A DNA stretch of 60,092 nucleotides from Bacteroidales bacterium. Lineage in GTDB: Bacteria > Bacteroidota > Bacteroidia > Bacteroidales > F082. The stretch is from assembly GCA_017645275.1 (NCBI GenBank), contig JAGCPH010000007.1, positions 1-60,092 on the forward strand. The letters run 5' to 3'. A model generated the notes under the pieces. That model saw nothing but the letters and a program-made list of their open reading frames with translations, was not told the DNA's origin and did not search any database. Made by a program: the position numbers and the translations under genes. How positions within the stretch are numbered: the stretch's first letter is position 1; each line of letters opens with the position of its first letter. Positions 26,194 to 34,212 of the stretch are shown piece after piece.

Positions 26194-29153
26194 AAAAATG
26201 CATCATCATAGGAAGCGGATTAGGAGGCTTGTCCACTGGAGTAATCTTGGCCAAAAACGGCTATGACGTGACTGTTTTGGAGCAGGCCAATCAAGTTGGA
26301 GGATGCCTTCAATGCTTCCAACGTGATGGTGCAAAGTTCGAGACCGGCATGCATTTCATCGGCAGTCTGGATGACGGACAGATACTCTCGAACTATCTTA
26401 ACTATTTGGAAATCAAGGATAAAATCGTTGTTGACAAGCTTGACGAAAACGCTTACGATATCGTTTCCATAAATGGCGAACGTTTTGCATTCCCTAATGG
26501 TCGTGAGGCTTTTATCGATTATTTTTCAAGACGTTTTCCAAATCAACGCGAGAACCTGAAACGCTATTATGACTTGGTCGAACAAGTTGCCAATCTGTCG
26601 CCATACCGCGACTTGAAACTTCTCGACGATGATAATTTTTTCAAGAGTAACGAACTGTTATTCAAGAGTATAAACGAGATTCTCGATGCCACTATCACTG
26701 ACCCGACTCTGAGAAATGTGCTGGTCGGCAACATCTCGCTTTACTCGGCAGAGATTGACAAGACGCCATTTGCGATACACGCTTTCATCTTCGATTTTTA
26801 CAACAACGGCGCATTTCGCATCGTAGAAGGCAGCGACACCATCGCTAAAGCATTGACCGACATTTTGTTACGCTACGGCGGACGAGTGCTGACGCACAAA
26901 AAAGTGAGTCAAATCGTAGTGGAAAACAAGATTGCTGTTGGTGTCAAAACTGCAAACGGTGATTTTTATCCTGCCGACATTGTAATATCAGATATAAATC
27001 CGAAGCAACTTATTGATATTGTTGATAATAGCGTCTTTAACGAGGCATACAAATCCAGAATTCGTGACATCAACAACACCAATTCCGTTTTCTCGCTTTA
27101 TTTGCGCTTCAAAGACGAGGCGATGCCGTATTTTAACTCAAACTTCTATGGTTTTCAATTAGTTACGCCATGGGAGATGAGTGGAAAGGTCGACGAGAAA
27201 TGGCCGAATGGCTATCTTTATATGCATCATTGCCATGAGAAAGAGCCGAGATTCGCTAAAAGCGGAGTTATTCTTTCTTACATGTCGATTGACGCCTTAT
27301 CACAATGGAAAGACACTAAAATCGGCCATAGAGGCATTGATTATGAACGCTTTAAGCAAGAGATGGCAGATCGTTTGCTCGATGAGGTAGAAAAAGACTT
27401 TCCAGGATTACGCGACAAAATTGCCGACTATTATTCTGCCACGCCACTTACCTACCGCGACTACACCTCCACGCCTGACGGCTCGATTTACGGTCTTGCC
27501 AAAGACGTGTCAAAAGGCATCACGGGAAGGGTTTCATATAAAACAAAAGTGTCGAATCTGTTCTTAGTTGGTCAAAATATCAACTCGCACGGCATGCTTG
27601 GAGTTCTCGTCGGCACAATGACAGTGTGTTCGCAACTCATTGGCGAACAAGAGGTTAAGCGACAGATGATTGAAGCCAACCGCAAGACCACACTCATCAT
27701 CGGAGGCGGTCTGGGAGGCCTCGTGACAGGTGCACTGTTAACCAAAGAAGGCTATAAGGTCACGGTGTTGGAGAAAAACGGCACCATCGGGGGCGGATTG
27801 CAGTCATTTTACAGGAACAATGTGGAATTTCCAACTGGCATGCATATCTTCGGAGGCTTCAGCGAAGGCGGAAATCTAAAGAAAATCTTTGATTATCTTG
27901 ATATTACGTCAAAACTTCATCTTGTTCCAACAGACGCCGACGCTTCGGATGTAGTGACGGTAACCGAAGACAACACGACTTATCATCTTCCGACAGGCAA
28001 AGATAATCTTATAAATTATCTTTCCAAAATCTTCCCTGAAGAGGCTGAAAACATCAGAAATTATATCGCAAAGCTGTTTGAGTTATCGCACGAAGAAGAC
28101 CTTTTCTATCTTCGCGAAAGCTCGACTGCACCTAATTTCTCATCTTTGAGCCAAGACTTCCTGATGCCATATAACTCATTGATAGACAGATATATAAGCA
28201 ATCCAAAATTAAAGCGATTGTTGAGTTATCTAAGCCCGTTATTCGGTGGTGTGGAAGGCATGACACCGGCATTTTTCAATGCTTTGCTTAGCGTTTTGCA
28301 CATCAACGGCACGTTCCAGTTTGCCGGAGGCAGCCAACAGATGGCCAATTTGCTGAAAAATGTGATAGAAAACGGTGGAGGCAAAGTCATAGCAAACGAA
28401 GAAGTAGTAAAAATAAACGTTGACAATCATTTAGTTACAGACGTTTTAACTAAAAAAGGCAACACCTACAAAGCCGACAGTTACATATCCGACGTTCATC
28501 CCGACGTGCTGCTTAATGTCATTTCAGATAACGCATTCCCTACAGCCTTCAAGAAAAGAATTCATTCGATTCCAGAGTCCGCATCGAGTTTTAAAGTTTA
28601 TATAAAATTCAAGGACAAGGCTTTCAGATATGTCAATCATCCGTGCTATTACATTGATAATCAGAAAGATTGGCCAAATCAATTCATGTGCGTGACGCCG
28701 CCTGTCGAGAATCAGGACGAGTTTGCGAAGACGATGGTTGTCATAAGTCCGATGGAATTTGAGCAAGTAAAGAAATGGGAAGACACCCGAACGGGGCATC
28801 GTGGCAAGGATTATGAGACTTGGAAACAAGCTATGACAGAAAAACTGCTTGACCTTGTGGAGAAGATATATCCGGAAATCCGCAACAGCATTGAGTTTTC
28901 GTTCGCTTCCTCCCCTCTCACCATACGCGATTACTACGGCAACAAAGAAGGCTCGAACTACGGATTCCAGAAAGACAGCAACGACCTCATGCTCTCGCAA
29001 ATGTCTGTGTTTACTAAGGTTAAAAACCTATTCCTTACAGGACAAAATGTCAACATCCATGGTTTTTGTGGAGTATCGATAACAGCCATCGAGACAGCCG
29101 AAGCCATAGTCGGACACAACGAAATTGTAAGAAAAATCAATAAAATTTGTTGA
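26190..29153 (+). CDS. Tandem fusion of two CrtI-like FAD oxidoreductases
   Basis: A 987-residue protein made of two homologous halves. Each begins with an FAD-binding GxGxxG fingerprint: IIGSGLGGLSTGVILAK...VTVLEQ near residue 5 and IIGGGLGGLVTGALLTK...VTVLEK near residue 503. Each then has GMHxxGG/S and YSS/FASSPLT-type strands, and ends in a LFLxGQNxNxHG motif. This is the phytoene desaturase/carotenoid isomerase family. A natural guess is desaturation or cis-trans isomerisation of the polyene. The start overlaps the exporter gene (ATGA), so it is the last gene of the first transcription unit. Confidence 0.82.
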   Translation: MKKCIIIGSGLGGLSTGVILAKNGYDVTVLEQANQVGGCLQCFQRDGAKFETGMHFIGSLDDGQILSNYLNYLEIKDKIVVDKLDENAYDIVSINGERFAFPNGREAFIDYFSRRFPNQRENLKRYYDLVEQVANLSPYRDLKLLDDDNFFKSNELLFKSINEILDATITDPTLRNVLVGNISLYSAEIDKTPFAIHAFIFDFYNNGAFRIVEGSDTIAKALTDILLRYGGRVLTHKKVSQIVVENKIAVGVKTANGDFYPADIVISDINPKQLIDIVDNSVFNEAYKSRIRDINNTNSVFSLYLRFKDEAMPYFNSNFYGFQLVTPWEMSGKVDEKWPNGYLYMHHCHEKEPRFAKSGVILSYMSIDALSQWKDTKIGHRGIDYERFKQEMADRLLDEVEKDFPGLRDKIADYYSATPLTYRDYTSTPDGSIYGLAKDVSKGITGRVSYKTKVSNLFLVGQNINSHGMLGVLVGTMTVCSQLIGEQEVKRQMIEANRKTTLIIGGGLGGLVTGALLTKEGYKVTVLEKNGTIGGGLQSFYRNNVEFPTGMHIFGGFSEGGNLKKIFDYLDITSKLHLVPTDADASDVVTVTEDNTTYHLPTGKDNLINYLSKIFPEEAENIRNYIAKLFELSHEEDLFYLRESSTAPNFSSLSQDFLMPYNSLIDRYISNPKLKRLLSYLSPLFGGVEGMTPAFFNALLSVLHINGTFQFAGGSQQMANLLKNVIENGGGKVIANEEVVKINVDNHLVTDVLTKKGNTYKADSYISDVHPDVLLNVISDNAFPTAFKKRIHSIPESASSFKVYIKFKDKAFRYVNHPCYYIDNQKDWPNQFMCVTPPVENQDEFAKTMVVISPMEFEQVKKWEDTRTGHRGKDYETWKQAMTEKLLDLVEKIYPEIRNSIEFSFASSPLTIRDYYGNKEGSNYGFQKDSNDLMLSQMSVFTKVKNLFLTGQNVNIHGFCGVSITAIETAEAIVGHNEIVRKINKIC

Positions 29154-29178
29154 AGTAATTAAAAGTTTCGTATATTTG
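29146..29178 (+). promoter_or_regulatory. Promoter of the second cluster unit
   Basis: TTTG at 29146-29149, a 21-base spacer and TATATTTG at 29171-29178. The -33 element lies within the last codons of the tandem oxidoreductase gene. Transcription would start near 29185, about 22 bases before the radical SAM gene. Confidence 0.6.
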
Positions 29179-29206
29179 TAGTTTAATTAAGGAATATTAT
29201 TAACTA

Positions 29207-30508
29207 ATGGAAACTATAAAGCTGAAACTTATTTACCCTAAGTGGAACAAGCTTCCAGGTCAGACGACATTCAATTTGCCGCCTCACGGACCAGTAGCTT
29301 TTGCCGCCACCTTGCCTGAATATGTAGACATCTCGTTCACCGACGAGAACGTGGAACCCATTGATTTTGATGAGGAATGCGATCTCGTAGCTTTGTCGAT
29401 GATGCTCACCACACAGGTAAAACGAGGCTGGGCCATCGCCGACGAATATCACAAGAGAGGCAAGAAAGTCATTGCGGGAGGCATCTCGACCATGCTTCAT
29501 GCCGAGGAGATGGTAAACCACGTCGACAGCGTGTTTCTCGGTGAGTCGGAAGGCCGCTCGGAGCAGGTGATTTTGGACTGGAAGAACGGCTGTCTGAAGA
29601 AGATTTACAACTACATGGGCAACCAGCCTGACATCGCTTTGGTGGGACCATGCCGCCGTGACCTATACAAGCGCGAGCTGTACAACCACAAAGGCGTGCA
29701 AATGGTCGATTTGTTCCATGCAAGCCGAGGATGCCGTTTCAGCTGCTACCCTTGCGCAGTTTCATATCTTGGAGGTAGAAAATTCCGTCCACGTCCGGTC
29801 GACAAGGTGGTGGAAGACATGGCAGGCATCGACAACAACCGCCTGTTTATCGTCGATAACTCGTTGGCGCAGAACAAAGAATGGGAAAAAGAGCTGTTTA
29901 CAGCCATAGCCCCACTGAAGAAAAAATGGATCAGCCATACAATTGAAGACGATCCCGAAATCCTCGATCTAGCTTCAAAAGCGGGCGCTTGGTACGTGTA
30001 TCAAGCCGTTTACGACACATCAGATTATATCAAAGAACGTGTAAAACGCTACCATGACTACGGCATAGGAGTGGAAGGGACAATACTCTTTGGCCTTGAT
30101 AACCAAACAGAAGACGACATAAAACGATTAATTGACTTCCTTGGCGAAATCGATTTGGACTTGGCAGAGTTTACAATTTTTGCACCATTCCCGCACACCA
30201 AAGGACATGACGACTTGCTGCGCCAGGGACGTATTTTCGACTTCGACTGGGATCATTACAACGCCGGTCAGGTGGTTTACCAGCCGAAGAACATGTCGCC
30301 GGAGAAGCTGCAAGACCTCTACGACTATGCTTGGAAGAGCTTCTACGCCAGCGAGACACAGGAATCGAAGATGTTCCGCCTCTTCTGCAACGTGGCTTTG
30401 CGCGAAATGGAAGAAGGCACATATCGTCCGCGTGACAGACGATTGATAAACAAATCTTTCGGCCGTGATGTGGACCGCAGCAAGAGAAATGTTAACGTCC
30501 GTGTTTAA
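29207..30508 (+). CDS. B12-binding-type radical SAM protein
   Basis: A 433-residue radical SAM enzyme. Residues 1-130 resemble a cobalamin-binding domain (CDLVALSMMLTTQVKRGW, GKKVIAGGIS, VDSVFLGESEG). The iron-sulfur motif is Cys176-x3-Cys180-x2-Cys183 (RGCRFSCYPCAV). The barrel continues with RLFIVDNSLAQ, GVEGTILFGLD and FTIFAPFPHTKGHD. Such enzymes often methylate unreactive carbons or rearrange rings. In this cluster it may modify the aryl ring or the polyene, but the substrate is unknown. A palindromic repeat follows it. Confidence 0.78.
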   Translation: METIKLKLIYPKWNKLPGQTTFNLPPHGPVAFAATLPEYVDISFTDENVEPIDFDEECDLVALSMMLTTQVKRGWAIADEYHKRGKKVIAGGISTMLHAEEMVNHVDSVFLGESEGRSEQVILDWKNGCLKKIYNYMGNQPDIALVGPCRRDLYKRELYNHKGVQMVDLFHASRGCRFSCYPCAVSYLGGRKFRPRPVDKVVEDMAGIDNNRLFIVDNSLAQNKEWEKELFTAIAPLKKKWISHTIEDDPEILDLASKAGAWYVYQAVYDTSDYIKERVKRYHDYGIGVEGTILFGLDNQTEDDIKRLIDFLGEIDLDLAEFTIFAPFPHTKGHDDLLRQGRIFDFDWDHYNAGQVVYQPKNMSPEKLQDLYDYAWKSFYASETQESKMFRLFCNVALREMEEGTYRPRDRRLINKSFGRDVDRSKRNVNVRV

Positions 30509-30511
30509 CAC

Positions 30512-30539
30512 GTAGGGATAACGCATGCGTTATCCTTAC
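30512..30539. repeat. Palindromic intergenic repeat after the radical SAM gene
   Basis: A 28-base near-perfect palindrome, GTAGGGATAACGCATGCG continuing to TTATCCTTAC, with one mismatched pair position. Its outer frame (GTAG...CTAC-like) matches the GACGCAC palindromes elsewhere in the window, while its centre differs. It could slow transcription between the radical SAM gene and the next gene. Confidence 0.65.
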
Positions 30540-30566
30540 AGGTTGTTTAATTGAAAATTATTTAAG

Positions 30567-30929
30567 ATGAAGGTTTCAAAAGAATATTATGATGAGATTT
30601 TTGAATTCAAAGGCGAATGGGACATGGAATCGTCTTGTGGATTGAAAATCAGAGAGATAGATGGTAAAAAATATGTCATCGTGACTGAGTTGTATCAAGA
30701 TAACCCAGGTACATCAGTGACATATGCGGGTAAGAAACTCGCCGACCAGATCTGCGAAGCAAAAGGCTTGGATTTGAAAGACATAATATACTTGGAATGC
30801 ACACCAAACACCAATTCTAAGCTTTCATTTTACGACGAGGAGTATTTTCAAGTAGATTTCTTTGCCGACACGCAGCACAAATACCGCCAGTTATCGAAAG
30901 AAGAAGTGATGAAGATTTTGGGCAGATAA
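30567..30929 (+). CDS. Conserved-looking protein of unknown function
   Basis: A 120-residue soluble protein that I do not recognise. No signal peptide or membrane segment is visible. It looks alpha/beta, with an acidic N-terminus and strands such as GKKYVIVTELY and IIYLECTPN. Its only Cys residues are Cys26 (in MESSCGL), Cys69 (in DQICEA) and Cys84 (in LECTPN), and there is no obvious metal site. Its stop overlaps the esterase start by one base (TAATG), so it is translated together with that gene and belongs to the second cluster unit. Confidence 0.6.
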   Translation: MKVSKEYYDEIFEFKGEWDMESSCGLKIREIDGKKYVIVTELYQDNPGTSVTYAGKKLADQICEAKGLDLKDIIYLECTPNTNSKLSFYDEEYFQVDFFADTQHKYRQLSKEEVMKILGR

Positions 30930-31792
30930 TGTTGAGAAAATTATTGATATTCAGTATAATAGCTATTCTTGCCATTAGAGCTTATGCACAAAAGCCAATT
31001 TATTTATGGCAAGGTCAGGACGTGAGTCACGGCAAGCAGGTGACGTTGACGCCGTTTTTGGCTGAAAACAACACTGACGGGACAGCGGTTATCGTTTGTC
31101 CGGGCGGCAGTTATTTCTGGCTCGACGACGTCAACGAAGGCGAAGAAGTAGCGGAATGGCTGCAAAATCAAGGCATCTCAGCGTTTGTGCTGCGTTACAG
31201 GGCGGCAGGCTTCGGCGCGTTTTTCTGGCATAACAGACGTGTTTTTCGCGGCAAGCAGCATCCCGATATGCTTGATGACGCACAGCAAGCAATCACATAT
31301 TTGAAAGAGCATTCCAGCGAGTATCGCATAGACCCTAACCGATTGGGAATCATAGGGTTTTCGGCAGGCGGACACCTTGCCATGATGACAGCATGTTTTT
31401 CCGACAAGGAAGAAAACCAGCCTGCTTTTGTAGGCGCTATCTATCCAGTAGTGACGATGAACGAGCCTTATGTGCATGAACGTTCACGCAGGGCTTTGCT
31501 TGGTGAACGCAAGCAAAACATCCAGCTGATGCGTGACTCGTTGTCGATGGAACGACACATCCCCGACGACTGTCCTCCAGTGTTTGTCATCAACTGTATG
31601 GACGACGAAACCGTTGATTATCAAAACTCTATCCTACTCGATTCAGCTTTGACCGCAAAAAAGATAGATCACAAATACATTCTTTACAACACCGGCGACC
31701 ACGGCTTCGGCGTAAGCGAGGTTTATGGCAGCGAGGAATGCCGACAATGGAAATATGAATTTTTGGAATGGCTTGATGAAATCAAGCTCTAA
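30929..31792 (+). CDS. Exported alpha/beta-hydrolase (carboxylesterase)
   Basis: A 287-residue serine hydrolase with a signal peptide (MLRKLLIFSIIAILAIRAYA). The oxyanion block CPGGSYFWL, nucleophile Ser145 in GFSAGGH, Asp in CMDDETVDYQ and His in TGDHGFG make a full catalytic set. It resembles acetyl-xylan-esterase/endo-xylanase-type esterases of Bacteroidota (Abhydrolase_3/DLH). Within this unit it may cut or form an ester bond of the polyene lipid in the periplasm. A polysaccharide esterase role is possible but no carbohydrate genes are next to it. Confidence 0.75.
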   Translation: MLRKLLIFSIIAILAIRAYAQKPIYLWQGQDVSHGKQVTLTPFLAENNTDGTAVIVCPGGSYFWLDDVNEGEEVAEWLQNQGISAFVLRYRAAGFGAFFWHNRRVFRGKQHPDMLDDAQQAITYLKEHSSEYRIDPNRLGIIGFSAGGHLAMMTACFSDKEENQPAFVGAIYPVVTMNEPYVHERSRRALLGERKQNIQLMRDSLSMERHIPDDCPPVFVINCMDDETVDYQNSILLDSALTAKKIDHKYILYNTGDHGFGVSEVYGSEECRQWKYEFLEWLDEIKL

Positions 31793-31804
31793 CATCACAA
31801 GATT

Positions 31805-33103
31805 ATGATTAACAACGACATAGAATACAAATCAGCAGAAGAGATTAAGGCTTTTCAAGAGGAATTGCTTCACAAGGCTTTGGTTTATCTGAAAGATAAC
31901 TCGCCTTACTACCAGAGGATGTTCAAGAGCTACGGCATCAACATCGATAAAATCCGTCATATCGAGGATTTAGTGAAGATTCCATTCACCGAAAAGAAAG
32001 ACTTACAGCTTTTCAACGACGAGTTTTTATGCTGTCCGAAAGCTAAAATCATCGATTATATCACTACTTCAGGCACTCTCGGCGACCCTGTGACGTTTGG
32101 ATGCACAGAGAATGACCTGCAACGCTTGGCTTTCAACGAGAAAAAGTCTTTTGAATGTGCTGGCGTTCATCCCGGCAACATAGTCCAACTAATGACCACC
32201 CTGGACAAGCGTTTCATGGCGGGACTGGCTTATTTTCTTGGGCTTCGCGAGCTTGGTGCCAGCGTCATCAGAGTCGGCAACGGCATCCCGGAGCTGCAAT
32301 GGGACACTATCCGTCGCATTAAGCCCGACACCATCATGTGCGTGCCGTCGTTCATACTGAAACTCATCCAATACGCCGAAGAGCATAATATCGACTATAA
32401 AAACAGCAGCATCCGCCGTATAATCGGCATCGGCGAAGGCCTGCGCGACCAGAACTTTGAGCTCAACCTTCTTGGCCGAAAAATCAAGGAGAAATGGGAT
32501 GTGCAGCTGTTTGCAACATATTCCTCTACCGAGATGGGCGCCACCTTCTCGGAATGCGAGTACGGACTGGGCGGCCATGTGCATCCGGAACTCATCATTG
32601 TGGAGATCATCGGTGAAGACGGTCTGCCTGTTCCTGACGGCCAGCCAGGCGAGATAGTGGTGACGACACTTGGCGTGGAAGGCATGCCACTGCTGCGTTT
32701 TCGCACAGGCGACATAGCGGCGAAGATAGTGGAGCAATGCAAATGCGGACGTAACTCCTACCGCCTCACTCCTCTCGTGGGACGCAAAAACAACATGATA
32801 AAACTCAAAGGCACAACGCTGTATCCGCCTGCGATAAACGACGTTTTGGACAACACTGACTATGTTGAGAATTATGTGATTGAAGTCAAACAAAGCGAGG
32901 CTGGCACCGACGACGTAGTGGTAAAAATCGGCCTGAAATACCAGCCTGATTTCGATGTGGTGAAAGAATTAAAAGACAGCTTCCGTTCACGCATCAGAGT
33001 AGCTCCGCAGATCGAGGTGCATCCCGTGGAGGAGATTCAGAAGATAAACTATCCGGCGAAGAGCCGTAAACCCATAAAATTCATCGACTTAAGAAACAAA
33101 TGA
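31805..33103 (+). CDS. PaaK-like acyl/aryl-CoA ligase
   Basis: A 432-residue adenylating enzyme of the phenylacetate-CoA ligase family. The phosphate-binding loop is TTSGTLGDPVTFG near residue 79, followed by the ATYSSTEMG block and the LLRFRTGDIA block, and the C-terminal lid holds LVGRKNNMIKLKGTTLYP. It would activate an aryl or acyl acid with ATP, most simply the 4-coumarate made by the ammonia-lyase, for loading onto CoA or ACP. It lies 12 bases after the esterase gene and overlaps the next gene by four bases. Confidence 0.8.
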   Translation: MINNDIEYKSAEEIKAFQEELLHKALVYLKDNSPYYQRMFKSYGINIDKIRHIEDLVKIPFTEKKDLQLFNDEFLCCPKAKIIDYITTSGTLGDPVTFGCTENDLQRLAFNEKKSFECAGVHPGNIVQLMTTLDKRFMAGLAYFLGLRELGASVIRVGNGIPELQWDTIRRIKPDTIMCVPSFILKLIQYAEEHNIDYKNSSIRRIIGIGEGLRDQNFELNLLGRKIKEKWDVQLFATYSSTEMGATFSECEYGLGGHVHPELIIVEIIGEDGLPVPDGQPGEIVVTTLGVEGMPLLRFRTGDIAAKIVEQCKCGRNSYRLTPLVGRKNNMIKLKGTTLYPPAINDVLDNTDYVENYVIEVKQSEAGTDDVVVKIGLKYQPDFDVVKELKDSFRSRIRVAPQIEVHPVEEIQKINYPAKSRKPIKFIDLRNK

Positions 33104-34212
33104 TGGCTAATTTCGACGACATACGACCTTACAACGCGGAGGAGTTTCCTGCCGCCATGCAACGCATCGCCGACAGCGAGCTCATTCCATCGATTGCCGA
33201 CTTCCTGATGCCGGGTATCGACCCGGAAGTGTTACGCGACAAGATTCGCAATATCAAAAATATCACTGAGTTACAGCTTAGCTTTTTAAAAGAAGTCATT
33301 GAGATTTTGCTGAAAAAGACCACCACACAATTCGACTGGTCGGGCATGGAAAACATCAGCGAGAAGAAACCGTATCTGTTTGTCTCGAACCACCGTGACA
33401 TAGTGCTCGACGCTATGTTTTTGCAGTATATACTGAACGCCGGTGGGCACAATACCTGTCAGATCACCTTTGGAAGCAACCTCATGGAACACCCTATGGT
33501 CGTCGACTTCGGCAAGGCCAACAAGATGTTCCGTACCGAGCGCGGCGGCAACCGCATGGAGTTTTACAACAATTTGATGCACATGTCGGAGTATATGCGC
33601 CACGTCATCACGGAGGAGAAGGAGTCGGTGTGGATCGCACAGCGCAATGGCCGCACCAAAGACGGCATCGACGCCACCGACCCTGCCATCATCAAGATGT
33701 TTTGGATGAGCCGCAGAGACGACAAAGTAAAATCATTGGCGGAGTTGAACATAGTGCCAGTGGCTGTCTCATACGAGTGGGAATCGTGTGACAAGCTGAA
33801 AACGCTTGAGCTTTACGCGACTAAGGTCAACGGACGATACGAAAAACGACCTGGCGAAGACCTCAACAGCATCATCACAGGCATAATACAACCCAAGGGA
33901 CACGTGCATTTCCACATCTGTGAGCCTGTGACGGAAGCCGACCTACAGAGGATGGACAACAACCCTGGCGACTACTTCAACAATATCGCCAAGCTGATGG
34001 ACGAACGTATCAACGCGGGATATATGTCGATGTCAAACAACTTCATTGCCAACGACTTACGCAGTGAATCAAACAAATACGCCAGCCATTACACCGAGAA
34101 GCAGAAAAACGATTTCCTGCAATACATGAATTGGATCGAGATGTACAAAGACCTCGACCAGGCACTTTTAAGAGATATCTTCTTGGGAATTTACGGCAAC
34201 TCGGTGAGATAA
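33100..34212 (+). CDS. Glycerophosphate-type acyltransferase (LPLAT family)
   Basis: A 370-residue cytoplasmic acyltransferase. The active-site block is VSNHRDIVLDAM near residue 93, the H-x4-D type. RTERGGNRMEF and VWIAQRNGRTKDGID correspond to later family blocks. It resembles 1-acyl-glycerol-3-phosphate acyltransferases of Bacteroidota but lacks a clear N-terminal membrane helix. It starts at the ATG that overlaps the ligase stop (ATGATG; the second ATG is also possible). Its last 22 bases overlap the end of the convergent transglutaminase gene. Confidence 0.75.
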   Translation: MMANFDDIRPYNAEEFPAAMQRIADSELIPSIADFLMPGIDPEVLRDKIRNIKNITELQLSFLKEVIEILLKKTTTQFDWSGMENISEKKPYLFVSNHRDIVLDAMFLQYILNAGGHNTCQITFGSNLMEHPMVVDFGKANKMFRTERGGNRMEFYNNLMHMSEYMRHVITEEKESVWIAQRNGRTKDGIDATDPAIIKMFWMSRRDDKVKSLAELNIVPVAVSYEWESCDKLKTLELYATKVNGRYEKRPGEDLNSIITGIIQPKGHVHFHICEPVTEADLQRMDNNPGDYFNNIAKLMDERINAGYMSMSNNFIANDLRSESNKYASHYTEKQKNDFLQYMNWIEMYKDLDQALLRDIFLGIYGNSVR

